A stretch of 64,000 nt of DNA from RGIG1959 sp045604545. Lineage in GTDB: Bacteria; Bacillota; Clostridia; Oscillospirales; Acutalibacteraceae. Shown here piece by piece: positions 25,916 to 35,400 of this stretch. Numbering within the stretch: the stretch's first letter is position 1; the number at the start of each line of letters is the position of its first letter. The notes below the pieces were generated by a model. It ran no database searches, was not told the DNA's origin, and was given only the letters and a program-made list of their open reading frames with translations. Location of the stretch: NCBI GenBank assembly GCA_045604545.1, contig JAZUOG010000072.1, forward strand, positions 58,899-122,898, given 5' to 3'. The translations under genes and the position numbers were made by a program.

Positions 25916-26629
25916 TTATTCAACAGTATCGGGGGTATCGGAGGTTGCGGGAGCGGAAGCGCCGGTTCCGCCGTTTTCCTGTTGTTGACGGAGATACTCC
26001 TCGATAACTTTTTGTTTCTCAGCTTCGCTCATTTCTGCGTTCTTCTTGGCCGTTTCTTCACGATGTACTTCCATTGCAAGTCGAATCACTCGATAGAGCT
26101 GCCACAGGAAAATCAGTGCGATCGGAATGACGAGGCAGATCAGAATACCCAGGGGTGTTTTCAGAAAATTCATTGCCGCACCGAGACCGGGGATCTGGGT
26201 TACATACACGCCGATGATGTCCTCGGGATAAATATTGGGTTGAAGATTTACATTCATGGGGTCCTGGTCAACCAAACTATTGTTATCTCCTTTTGTTTGA
26301 TATACGGAAGTACCGTCTTCAAGAGTCACAACCTCCACAATGCGGTGAGTAATAATACCTTTCCCGCCATCTACAAAGCCCCAAAAGGATATGATATCAT
26401 TTTCTTTCAAAACGGTGTCTTCGTCGATCGATTTCACGATCACAAGATCACTGGAGGTAAATTGCGGTTCCATCGACTTGGTGTCATGAATCACAAGCGG
26501 AGAATAGCCGAAAATATCGGCAACACCGTCATTCTGAGACGAAATGATCATCACAACGGAAACAAACGCCACCAGCACCAGTACGATGACCAGAAACACT
26601 GTGAGGATCGTGTTCAATACTTTCTTCAT
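25916..26629 (-). CDS. sipW: SipW-type signal peptidase I, paralogue 2
   Basis: 237 residues with an N-terminal membrane segment (about 8-30), the Ser/His pair IHDTKSMEPQF (Ser52) and GIITHRIVEV (His95), and a second membrane segment near 157-180. An extra cytoplasmic tail (HREETAKKNAEMSEAEKQK, then Gln/Gly-rich) distinguishes it from paralogue 1. It is encoded 162 bases after the TasA-like gene at 26792, the classic sipW-tasA association, and is the probable maturase of that protein. Start ATG 26629 has AAAAGGATG upstream. Confidence 0.88.
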   Translation of the reverse strand: MKKVLNTILTVFLVIVLVLVAFVSVVMIISSQNDGVADIFGYSPLVIHDTKSMEPQFTSSDLVIVKSIDEDTVLKENDIISFWGFVDGGKGIITHRIVEVVTLEDGTSVYQTKGDNNSLVDQDPMNVNLQPNIYPEDIIGVYVTQIPGLGAAMNFLKTPLGILICLVIPIALIFLWQLYRVIRLAMEVHREETAKKNAEMSEAEKQKVIEEYLRQQQENGGTGASAPATSDTPDTVE

Positions 26630-26676
26630 GAGAAATCACATCCTTTTGGATCTTTGACATACAAAACCGCCCAACG

Positions 26677-26702
26677 GCGGGCGCGGCATACGCCACGCCC
26701 GC
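26677..26702 (-). promoter_or_regulatory. GC-rich stem-loop between tasA-like gene and sipW paralogue 2
   Basis: An 11-bp stem (core GGGCGTGGC/GCCGCGCCC with one G-U pair) and a 4-base loop. It is followed on the minus strand by only a short TTTT, so it is a weak terminator, an attenuator or an mRNA 3'-end stabiliser for the fibre gene. Confidence 0.5.
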
Positions 26703-26791
26703 ACGTACGGGAAGCTACAAAATAGTTGTTTGCAGTTCAGAGTCACTAAACTGTTGTGTTCAAAAAGCAATCAAGTAGTTTTTATAAACAA

Positions 26792-27553
26792 TTAGGCGTT
26801 CACTTCGTTAAGACCAAAATTGATAGCAGTAGTAACAACCGCAGGAGTGTTACCGTCATTGCAAGCAGAATCAGAACCTTCAATCCACACATAAATGGTG
26901 GCTTCACCGTAACGATAGCCATCAGTTTGCGCATCGCCCATCTCTGCAACAGTGGAGTTTGCCAGAGTACTAAAGGTTACATCTGCCTCTTCACCAGTTG
27001 CAGGCTGATAAGTTGCTTCAGCATCATCTTCAAACGCAAAAATCATGCCGTTATATCCCATACGAAGAGCCTTATTAAGAGCAGGTTTGCCAGTGGTGGC
27101 AATAGAAGCAGAGGTGGCGATAACAGAAACTTCTTTAGCAGACGAGGTGCAACGGAATTCTACGGGAAGTTTCAGATAATTACCATCAGCTCTAGTATCC
27201 GTAATGTAGTTGGCTTTTCCTGTCTCGAAAGAAATGACACCATTGTCATCGTACGAAGCGGTAACCCAACTATTAAACAGCTCATTTGTAGAAGCATCAT
27301 TCAAGATTGCTGCAGAATTATAAACTTTACCAGTGATGAAGTCATTTGCATTCAATACAGTTTTCCAGGTTGTGTCAGTGCTACCCTTAACACGGATCTG
27401 CAGAGTCGTTCTTGCAGTAACATCCATTGTCAAGGTGTCGACCTTGGCAGTTTGAGATGTTGTGAACCACGCGTAGGACGCAGCGGTCAGGGACAGAGCG
27501 CAGACACAGAGAATGGCGATCGCAGTGATCAGGGATCTTTTGCTTGTTTTCAT
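26792..27553 (-). CDS. TasA-like secreted protein 1, likely main fibre subunit
   Basis: 253 residues. The signal is SKRSLITAIAILCVCALSL followed by AASYAWFTTSQTAKV, an exact SipW-dependent signal of the TasA/camelysin type; SipW-type cleavage before or near AWFT is expected. The mature part is Thr/Ala/Ser-rich and beta-predicted, with C-terminal EATIYVWIEGSDSACNDG. A similar VVWLEGNDPECVND closes the protein at 27782. The gene has its own strong promoter, an AGGAGG site and a following stem-loop, all consistent with high expression. TasA forms amyloid-like biofilm fibres in Bacillus; that function is inferred here. Confidence 0.75.
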   Translation of the reverse strand: MKTSKRSLITAIAILCVCALSLTAASYAWFTTSQTAKVDTLTMDVTARTTLQIRVKGSTDTTWKTVLNANDFITGKVYNSAAILNDASTNELFNSWVTASYDDNGVISFETGKANYITDTRADGNYLKLPVEFRCTSSAKEVSVIATSASIATTGKPALNKALRMGYNGMIFAFEDDAEATYQPATGEEADVTFSTLANSTVAEMGDAQTDGYRYGEATIYVWIEGSDSACNDGNTPAVVTTAINFGLNEVNA

Positions 27554-27588
27554 AGTATTTTCCTCCTAATTCATAATGAGATCAAATG

Positions 27589-27618
27589 ATCATATATCCT
27601 ATAACGTGTCAATGTCAA
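27589..27618 (-). promoter_or_regulatory. Sigma-A promoter of tasA-like gene 1
   Basis: Minus-strand TTGACA-N18-TATGAT, leader of about 30 bases. A second overlapping TTGACA lies 6 bases downstream but lacks a matching -10. Confidence 0.75.
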
Positions 27619-27673
27619 AAAGGGTGTGCATTAAAAACGAAGCCGCAGTCGATGGTATGGTTGTCAGAACTTT

Positions 27674-27691
27674 AGCTTAACACGTTAAGCT
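27674..27691. promoter_or_regulatory. 18-bp palindrome upstream of the tasA-like promoter
   Basis: AGCTTAAC-AC-GTTAAGCT, two perfect 8-base arms. It lies about 55 bases before the -35 and has no T-run, so it looks like an operator rather than a terminator. Confidence 0.5.
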
Positions 27692-27781
27692 GTGAGTCTT
27701 ACGCTCTCCTTCTCGCGATAAGTCGGAAAGACAACAAACAGTGACTCTGAAGTTTTAACAACCACGGTATGTACTGTGGGA

Positions 27782-28549
27782 TTACACCGATGCGGCATCG
27801 TCCGGGTCAACGACCTCCAAGGACATACTCATCTTTAATTCACCCCCTAAGATATCATTGACACATTCAGGATCATTTCCTTCAAGCCAGACGACGATCG
27901 TATACTTATCGACATCGCCGACGTCGAATTCCGTTCTCAGTTCATCCATTACGATGCGTCCGCTGACGAACGGAACGGTTTCAAATTTGGGGTCGATTTC
28001 GGGTGTACCGTCTTTGGCTTGTTTGGCATATACCGTCGAAGAATCGTTGCGATATACCTGCACACGCACCGCATCGTCCACATTTTTCTTCATGTAGTCA
28101 ATGCTGATGGAGGCGGAATAATCAATCGTTTCTTCGCCTGTATTTTTGGTGTAGAACGTGTAGCACAGATAGTTGTCACCGTTGTGGGAGCCATCCGTCT
28201 CGGTGAGATTGGTAGGCATCCATTCAAAGGTGATGTTATCCATTTGCTCCACAGGAGATGCCGAAAGATCCGCAGAGGTTTCGGCAAAATCTACCGTTTC
28301 GGAAAGAATGAGTCCTCGGTTGACATCTTTGGAACTGACGGTAAACCGTCCGGCTTGTTGCGAAAACAACGAAAACAGCCATAACAGCAATACAAACAAG
28401 AACAAGGCAAGGACAATGACCGCCGATACGCGGATCATCATTTGCATGCGCATGACCTGCTTGCCGGTTCGCTTGACGGTGTATTTTCGCATGGGATCAA
28501 ACTGTACATTGCCGTTTTCGTCAAGCGGTGGCTTATAATCCTTCGCCAT
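27782..28549 (-). CDS. Membrane-anchored protein with TasA-like extracellular domain
   Basis: 255 residues, no named family recognised. About 37 N-terminal cytoplasmic residues (Pro/Lys-rich) precede a long hydrophobic segment (about 38-62), then an extracellular domain of about 190 residues. The AWF cleavage motif is absent, so it probably stays membrane-bound. Its C-terminal YTIVVWLEGNDPECVND matches IYVWIEGSDSACND of TasA-like protein 1, suggesting the same fold and a role as fibre anchor or assembly base (inference). It is 34 bases downstream of the EAL gene. Confidence 0.7.
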   Translation of the reverse strand: MAKDYKPPLDENGNVQFDPMRKYTVKRTGKQVMRMQMMIRVSAVIVLALFLFVLLLWLFSLFSQQAGRFTVSSKDVNRGLILSETVDFAETSADLSASPVEQMDNITFEWMPTNLTETDGSHNGDNYLCYTFYTKNTGEETIDYSASISIDYMKKNVDDAVRVQVYRNDSSTVYAKQAKDGTPEIDPKFETVPFVSGRIVMDELRTEFDVGDVDKYTIVVWLEGNDPECVNDILGGELKMSMSLEVVDPDDAASV

Positions 28550-28583
28550 GGGACTCTCCCCCTTTCCGTTTGGAATTTACAAA

Positions 28584-29378
28584 TTAAAAGAGTTGTTCTT
28601 CGCGCTCGTAAGCGGAGAAGTAAGCACCTTGCATCAACGCACATCCGATTGCTTGCAGAGCGGCAGCATGCTCTTTGGTGTCGACGCCGTCCGCCATCAT
28701 CTGAGCGCCCAGTTTGATAGCCAGTTCAGAGAATGTGTTGGCAATGTCTTTGGCGCGTTCATCATTGACAAGTTGATCCACAAATCGTGCATCGAGACGC
28801 AGGAAATCAATGGGCAATTCGCTGAGTCTGGCAAGCGAGATGCCGTCACTGCCGATATCGGAAACGGCGATCTTGATGCCTTTTTCGTGAACAACACGGA
28901 ACGCCTCCTGCAGTTCGGCAGGGTTGCCGAGCAGATCCTGTGACTTCAGAATCACACACGCCTGAGACGGTTGCATCTGTGCCTTGCCAAGCTGACGAAG
29001 CAGGTTGTCGGTAAAATAGCGTTTGCAAAAATACTTGAGCGATACGGGCAGGAACACCGTATTGATGGTGTGCCCTTTTTCTTTCTGACGCCTTACCATA
29101 TCGGACATTTCCACAAACGACCATTTGCCGAGTTCCACGATCTGATTGGAACGTTCGGCGATGGGGACAAATAAATCCGGCGTCAATGTACCGAGTTTTG
29201 GATCGTTAATGCGAACTTGAGCTTCAAAGCCATACAGCTTGCTGTCAATCAGATCATATACCTGACGATATAACTGTTCGATCGGAGGCAACGATTGGAA
29301 GCGCTTGCGCTTGATCGCTTCGGGGAGTTCGGACGGTTGCGTTTCGATAACGTCGTCTTTTAACATCTCTTCGCTCAT
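28584..29378 (-). CDS. EAL-domain protein with degenerate catalytic site
   Basis: 264-residue soluble protein made almost wholly of one EAL domain. Active c-di-GMP phosphodiesterases need EAL, an Asn, Glu, DDFG and Lys ligands. Here EAL reads GFEAQVR (Glu52 kept), the Asn motif reads FLPVSLK, DDFG reads SDIGSD, the Lys position reads DFLRLD, and EGVE reads DGVD. Most metal ligands are therefore missing, so it is probably a c-di-GMP sensor or protein-interaction module rather than an enzyme. It sits between the giant surface protein and the TasA-like genes, implying second-messenger control of the matrix. Confidence 0.85.
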   Translation of the reverse strand: MSEEMLKDDVIETQPSELPEAIKRKRFQSLPPIEQLYRQVYDLIDSKLYGFEAQVRINDPKLGTLTPDLFVPIAERSNQIVELGKWSFVEMSDMVRRQKEKGHTINTVFLPVSLKYFCKRYFTDNLLRQLGKAQMQPSQACVILKSQDLLGNPAELQEAFRVVHEKGIKIAVSDIGSDGISLARLSELPIDFLRLDARFVDQLVNDERAKDIANTFSELAIKLGAQMMADGVDTKEHAAALQAIGCALMQGAYFSAYEREEQLF

Positions 29379-29410
29379 GTGTTCACCTCATTAGTACATA
29401 AAACAAATTA

Positions 29411-29432
29411 TGTGATATAACATTCTATCACA
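29411..29432. promoter_or_regulatory. Inverted repeat over the EAL gene -10 region
   Basis: TGTGATA-N8-TATCACA, perfect 7-base arms. It overlaps the predicted -10 at 29422-29427, suiting a repressor site. Confidence 0.5.
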
Positions 29433-29450
29433 TTTTTCACAAAATGTACA
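29422..29450 (-). promoter_or_regulatory. Candidate sigma-A promoter of the EAL gene
   Basis: Minus-strand TGTACA-N17-TAGAAT about 45 bases before the start. The -35 is moderate. It lies in the 98-base gap after the giant gene, which has no clear terminator. Confidence 0.55.
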
Positions 29451-29476
29451 GACGTTTTTAAAAGTTTTTTAACGAA

Positions 29477-32400
29477 TCAGAAAACATTTGATACAACTTC
29501 ACCATAGACAATGGACGAAACACCGGTTTCAACGTTTCGTACAACCGCATAACTACGGACAACATACTGTTCACCAAGCGGGAAATCGACAGAGAATTGT
29601 CCGGTTGTGCTGTTCCAAGCTGTGGCGGTGACTGTCTTTGATGAAGCACAACCGACCGCAGGAAGCTCACCATGGTTGATAAACTCTCGGAAAACGATGC
29701 CACAGGTAAGAACCTCTTCCCCTTCGGCGCAAACCACCTGTCCGTCAAAACGGAGATTTTTGTCCGTACGATCATCGTCAAACGCATATTCGTTATGAAT
29801 GACGGTGGTGACAAAATCACCGGTACCGGCAACGGCGACGAGTTTAATATTTGTTGATACAACAAAGCTGTACTCGTTGTTGTCGCTGACACGAACAGTG
29901 GTTTCGCCATCGGAAAGCAACAGTTCCCAATGATATCCGCTTGGGGCAACAGCAGTCACCACCTGGGAATCCACAAGATTCCAGTAGCATGCAATCTGTG
30001 TCGCGCCGGTCGTATCGTTAATGTTGCTGTACGCCGGAGAATCATACTCTATTTTATTATCGAGGACATTTTCGGCATAGAAGTCGGTGACTATCATCTT
30101 GCCGCTGTTGACAGACTTCAAATAGAAATCCGTCCCTGCAACGCCGTTTTCGGATTGTAACCACACAATCGTATTACCATCTTTGGCGGTATACTCCAAT
30201 TGTGTATCCATGCCGACGGTTCCGATAAATTTTGCAACAAGCTGCGTTTTGTCCACGACAGTCAAGGAGCAGAATCTTGTGGAAGAGACAAGCTCGCCGC
30301 TTTGATCATACCAACCAAGGAATGTATCAGTGCCCTCAGCATAAAGAACGATTTCCGAACCGTAAGCAGCAGTCCATGTATTGGGCACACCGTTAACAGC
30401 AGAAGCTTTACCGGCATAAACAGACACAGTATTGGCGCCACCGACAGCTTGTTTAACAGTAACGGATACTGTCGGAGTATACGCATCAGCCGCAAAACAC
30501 GGTACAATAATCTGTGTATTGCCTTTGTTGGTACTGAATGTGTAGAACACCGACTTCTGTGCTGTTACAAAGTTTGTCGGCATGCGAGAATCGAGATCTT
30601 TGAAACTTTGACGATTTTTCACAAACCAGGAACCGCCGGGGTTAGTGTCCGGATGATACATGTTGCCGTTTGTCGCGTTGGGATTCCAGTAGACGATATA
30701 CGGAGCAAGATATTCGGCAAGGTTTTTCTTGCCTGAAATCGACTGATCAGCCAGAAGAGCTTGAATGTGCGCTTTAACTCTCGCCACAGCTGCATCCCAA
30801 CCCGCATCTGTTTCCTTTGCCGCGTATTCACTGACAACAATATCACGGAAAACCCAACCAATAAAATCGTTCGACGCTTTATAATACTCCGCATCATCCG
30901 CGATATTTGTCAACTCATCAAGCGTTACATACAGCGTTTCGCCACGCTGAAGATCGTCTCCGCCGAGCATATGGAACGAGTCGGAAACAACATTTTCTCT
31001 CCAAAACTTATTGTAGTTTTCATCAACATTATAGTTTTTGGCTTTGCTCTCTCCGGCACAAATCGGATATTCAGCATAAATACCGAATTTACCTTTACTT
31101 TCGGCAGTCTCGTCATTGCCGATAAACATATAGTTGATGGTAGCATCTGTAGATTTGTCGCTTGAGAATAAACGGACACCAAGTAACTTAACAGAGTCAA
31201 CACGCGAATTGGAACGATACGGCCTCAGTGCATCCTGATACCAATCATACAAATCAATTTTTCCAACATAATTACCATTGATGTATGCGCTTTCAACAGG
31301 AATAAACCCGTCGATTTCATCGTCATAATCTTTGGCAACCAATCCGCCGGCGGCATTTGAAAAATACGATACTGCTTTTTGTGTGTACACATCGCGCACC
31401 GCCACATCAAGCACATTGGCGGTTTTACCCTCAACCATGCCGCTGAAAGTGGTATACAGCGCAAAGGTAAAATACGAATCTTCGGGTTGATTGACAGAAA
31501 AGTACAGATAACGTCCCTGTTCGGTTTCCACTTTGTTAGCGATATCGGTTCTGATCTGCATCATGTTGATTGTATAATCGTACAATCCACCGAGATGCAC
31601 AAACCCGTCATCGATCGCATGGAAGGAAGCCTGCACATACTCTTTATTCTGATATGTCAGAGAAGTCGCATTCAGCTTCGTATAAACAACATTGGAACTC
31701 TTGTTAATAAAGGCAGGATCGACTGTTTTCTTATCTTCAAGCAAGTTATCGAGCAAATCGAAAGAGGCAGTCGTAGCAGGAGCACGTTTATCGGAATTGC
31801 CGAGCAACGACATTTCCTTACTTGCTTTAAGATAACGAATCTCAACAGAGACCCCCGCAGGCACAGTGATGGTTATGGAATTGATTTCAATCAGACCGTC
31901 TGTATTCTCACGGGTAGGCAGATCATCACGCACACCGAGATACGTATAAAGTGCAGATTCACGATCATACGGTGCAGCTGTTAACATACCTGAAACAGTC
32001 AGAAAATCCGAAGCAAATGCATCTTGAACAATGCTGTATTCATGAGAAGAAGCACATTTTGCGTCAATTGTAATATCAAATTCTTCACATGTTTTATCGG
32101 TATCGAATCCCATAAACAACGAACGGAACTTTTCAACGGAATATGCTTTTCCCACAGGGAAGGTCAAATGAAGATCGCTTCCTGCAGTAATCAGCAGTTT
32201 TTCATTATCTAAGTATGCGTCTCCCCACTCTCCCTCAGGAACAATACGGTTGTCAAAATCCATATTGGCAAGCAGGTTAATTTCTGCACCGTCGATAATA
32301 TCCGTGTTTTTGATCCAACGAGCGTAGAGATGCACATTACCTGTAAGAGGTGTGCCTTGAATGTCGAAATAGGTTTCGCACTCGGAATCGGTGTACCATC

Positions 32401-35400
32401 CGAGGAATGTATATCCGTCACGCGATTTGAAGTGAGACACCGCTTCATCGGAAACATATTGTTCGTTCGCATTTTTGATAACATGTTGGGTATATGCAAG
32501 ACCGCTGCCGTCATTCTTATTAAAGGTAACAGCATATGCCGCACTTGCAGAGGAACCAAGATACAAATGGTTGATCTTCAATTGTGTAGGTGTTCCATTG
32601 TTATCATAACTATAGAAACGAATAGAATCGAGACTGATAACATTGCTGTAGCCATTAGTTTGGGTATACCAAGAGCGAAGGTCGATAACACCGCCTTGAT
32701 CGCCGAAAACGCTGGTCGGACCGTCACCGTGCATAACCATATCCTTGTAGTAGCACTTGGTTGTGGCATCGGGTACGATAGAAATAAGCTGACCGGCAGG
32801 AGACGTCGGCATATAGGCAGAAAGCCACGGCTTCACTTCTTTGGCGGTTTTACCGTTCAGCGATGCCATTGCGGTGAATTTATTGGTTTGCAACAACATG
32901 GTCGTTTTGGAATTTGCGGGTTGCTCAAACGAGAAATGCAGATACGGTGTTTCATTCAAGTCGATCATCAACCCCGACATCTGGTTGTTACCTGTTGTGC
33001 AATACTTAAAGGTAGAGGCGTCACTATCACCTTTATTGATAATATTGCCGTAACGCAGATAAATCTGAGACCATTCACCGCCTTCGATCCATAAATCATT
33101 GAAGCCATCATTCGAAAGATCGCCTTTGAATTTGATCATTGTGGACGGTGTAAGTTTGTTAGTGTTTGAAGGAACACATGTGTTGGTGTCATAGACGTCC
33201 CAATCACCGGAAGAAGCCGTGATTTCAGCACACTGGTCAGTATTTCCGGGAACGACCCATGTTCTGGTTGGTAAGCCGTTGTTCAAACGACCGCGGGCAG
33301 TTTGGGGAATCAAGTCAATCGTTTTATCGGCTTTTGCGCCAAAATACAAATACAGCATTTTACCGCTGTCACCCCAAAAATTAACAACCGAAACATCAAT
33401 GATCTTCACGTCGGACTCCTGAAAAACACCGTTGGAAATATACCACTGACGAAGATCGATACATCCAGTTTCAGACTGCAACATATATTTCGAGGTTGCA
33501 GGAGACGCACCTGAAGAAACCAACACACCGTCTGTGCGGGACGCATCACGGTAAAACGTCGTCGAACCACTGACGGATTTGTTAGTTGTCAATCCAAAGG
33601 TGCCTTTAACACCCGAAGTATATTCCATAGAATAGAACAGATAGGGAGTTTCATCAAGATCAATCGTTTTGGAAACAGCAATTGAGCTTGCGGAAGCGGT
33701 GTTATTCGGCAAAATATTTTCTTGGAAATCGGACGGCACAGGGGCGTTTTTAAATGCAGGCTCCCAATAATATGTAAAAGTATTGACGGTCGAAGATGCC
33801 GAGCCGAGGAACAAGTAGTCAACAATCAGCTCGTAACCATCTTTTAACACATAGGTTTCGTTTACATTTTGCAGATATTTTGTCGGAACGACAAATCGAA
33901 TTGCCTCGGGAGCGTAATTGCTTTTATAACTTACATACTCCAACAGGTTGATGCATCCTGTTTCAGAAGCATATCCGATATAGTTGCTGTTTTTCAGCAA
34001 ACTATTGCTTGCGTCATTTGTTCGGAAGAATCCAGGCTTACCATAACCTGCGTTGGAACCGGGGGTACGCGGATAATCCAGATCGTCAGAACCATCTGCC
34101 TCGTAATAGCTTTTGTTACTGTCAACGCCGATTGAATTACGTCGATAATGCGCAGAAAAGCCATCTTGAATAAACCATAAACTTGCGCGAAGCGGTACAC
34201 CATCGGCATCTGTCGTTCTCTTGACGGTTTCGCCGGTTTCCGTATCTGTTGCGTTGTAGACAAAACGATAAGAATAATACAAATAAGGAGTAGAGGTTAT
34301 TGAAGACTCTTTATCGGCTGCGGAAAGTTCGTATGTTGTTGCACCCCAATTTGTATAGGTGTTTGACGTGTGAGTAAAAGCCTTAGAACTCCCAACGGTC
34401 GGTTTGCTGACTGCGGTATTCCCCCAGTTATAGATCGTTCCCGCGGATGCTGCGGGCTTGCCGACAGCATCCTTCGTGATCGGTGTAGAGGTAAGATAGA
34501 GATAATTGAATGTCACCTCTGCTTTTTCGTTCGCACCAAGCACCACGTTAGGATCCTGATAAGCAACAAGATAGATAGAAACAATCGTTTTCCAATCAAA
34601 TTCCGCATCTACCTGCCGGAGATCAACACATCCGGATTGTGAACCGGGAATAGAATAAATACGCCAGGAGGTATTGTGCTCGTCCTCCCAATAGGTGTCA
34701 TATTCAGGTTTTCCATTGGTTCCGGTAAAATCGTACGCGCCGGCAGTTGCCATACGAAAATAAGATTTTCCGGCAGGCGCAGATGTATCAATGGTGTCAT
34801 CGCCCCAACGGGCATCGGAATCGCACCACGTCATAATGGCGCGTTGCTGAGTAGAATTTTCCGCTTCACAAAACATCAACGACCAGCGCATTCCGGCCGG
34901 TGCATTTACAGAATAATTGAGATAACGCATGGAGGCAAAATCATTATCGTGAGCTACTTGTACCTGCCAATAATGATCAAAACTTATGCCGGCGGTTTGC
35001 AGGAACCCGGTGTTTACATTTGTGCCTGCAGCATTATTGGTTACAGTAACAGTAACAGAACCGTCTTCGTTAAGTGTGCCACCCGGAAAACCAGAACGAC
35101 CGTTTACAACCACACGATCCTGAATATCAGCAAGAACATCAACTTTATTGGCATACGTATATACCGCATCCGGAGAATCGGGATCGGTGTATTTGTTGAA
35201 ATCAGTTTTTGAGACTGCCCACGGAACTGCATCGCCACCGTCAACAGGGATCATGCCGACGACCGATTCGTCGAGAGAACCGCTTCCGATAAAGAAATAG
35301 TTGATCTTGATATCAGTACCGGGAGCGAGATAAATACGCATTTTTTCAAGCTTCAGGTATTGTCCGTTTGCTTGATTGTCACTGATACCACTCACCCACA

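Noticed and set aside
29411..29432. CRP/FNR-type binding site
   Set aside because: TGTGA and TCACA are present but separated by 12 bases rather than 6, so it does not fit the CRP spacing.
29477..29700. Sortase (LPXTG) anchor at the end of the giant protein
   Set aside because: The C-terminus ends in VVSNVF without LPXTG, hydrophobic segment or basic tail.
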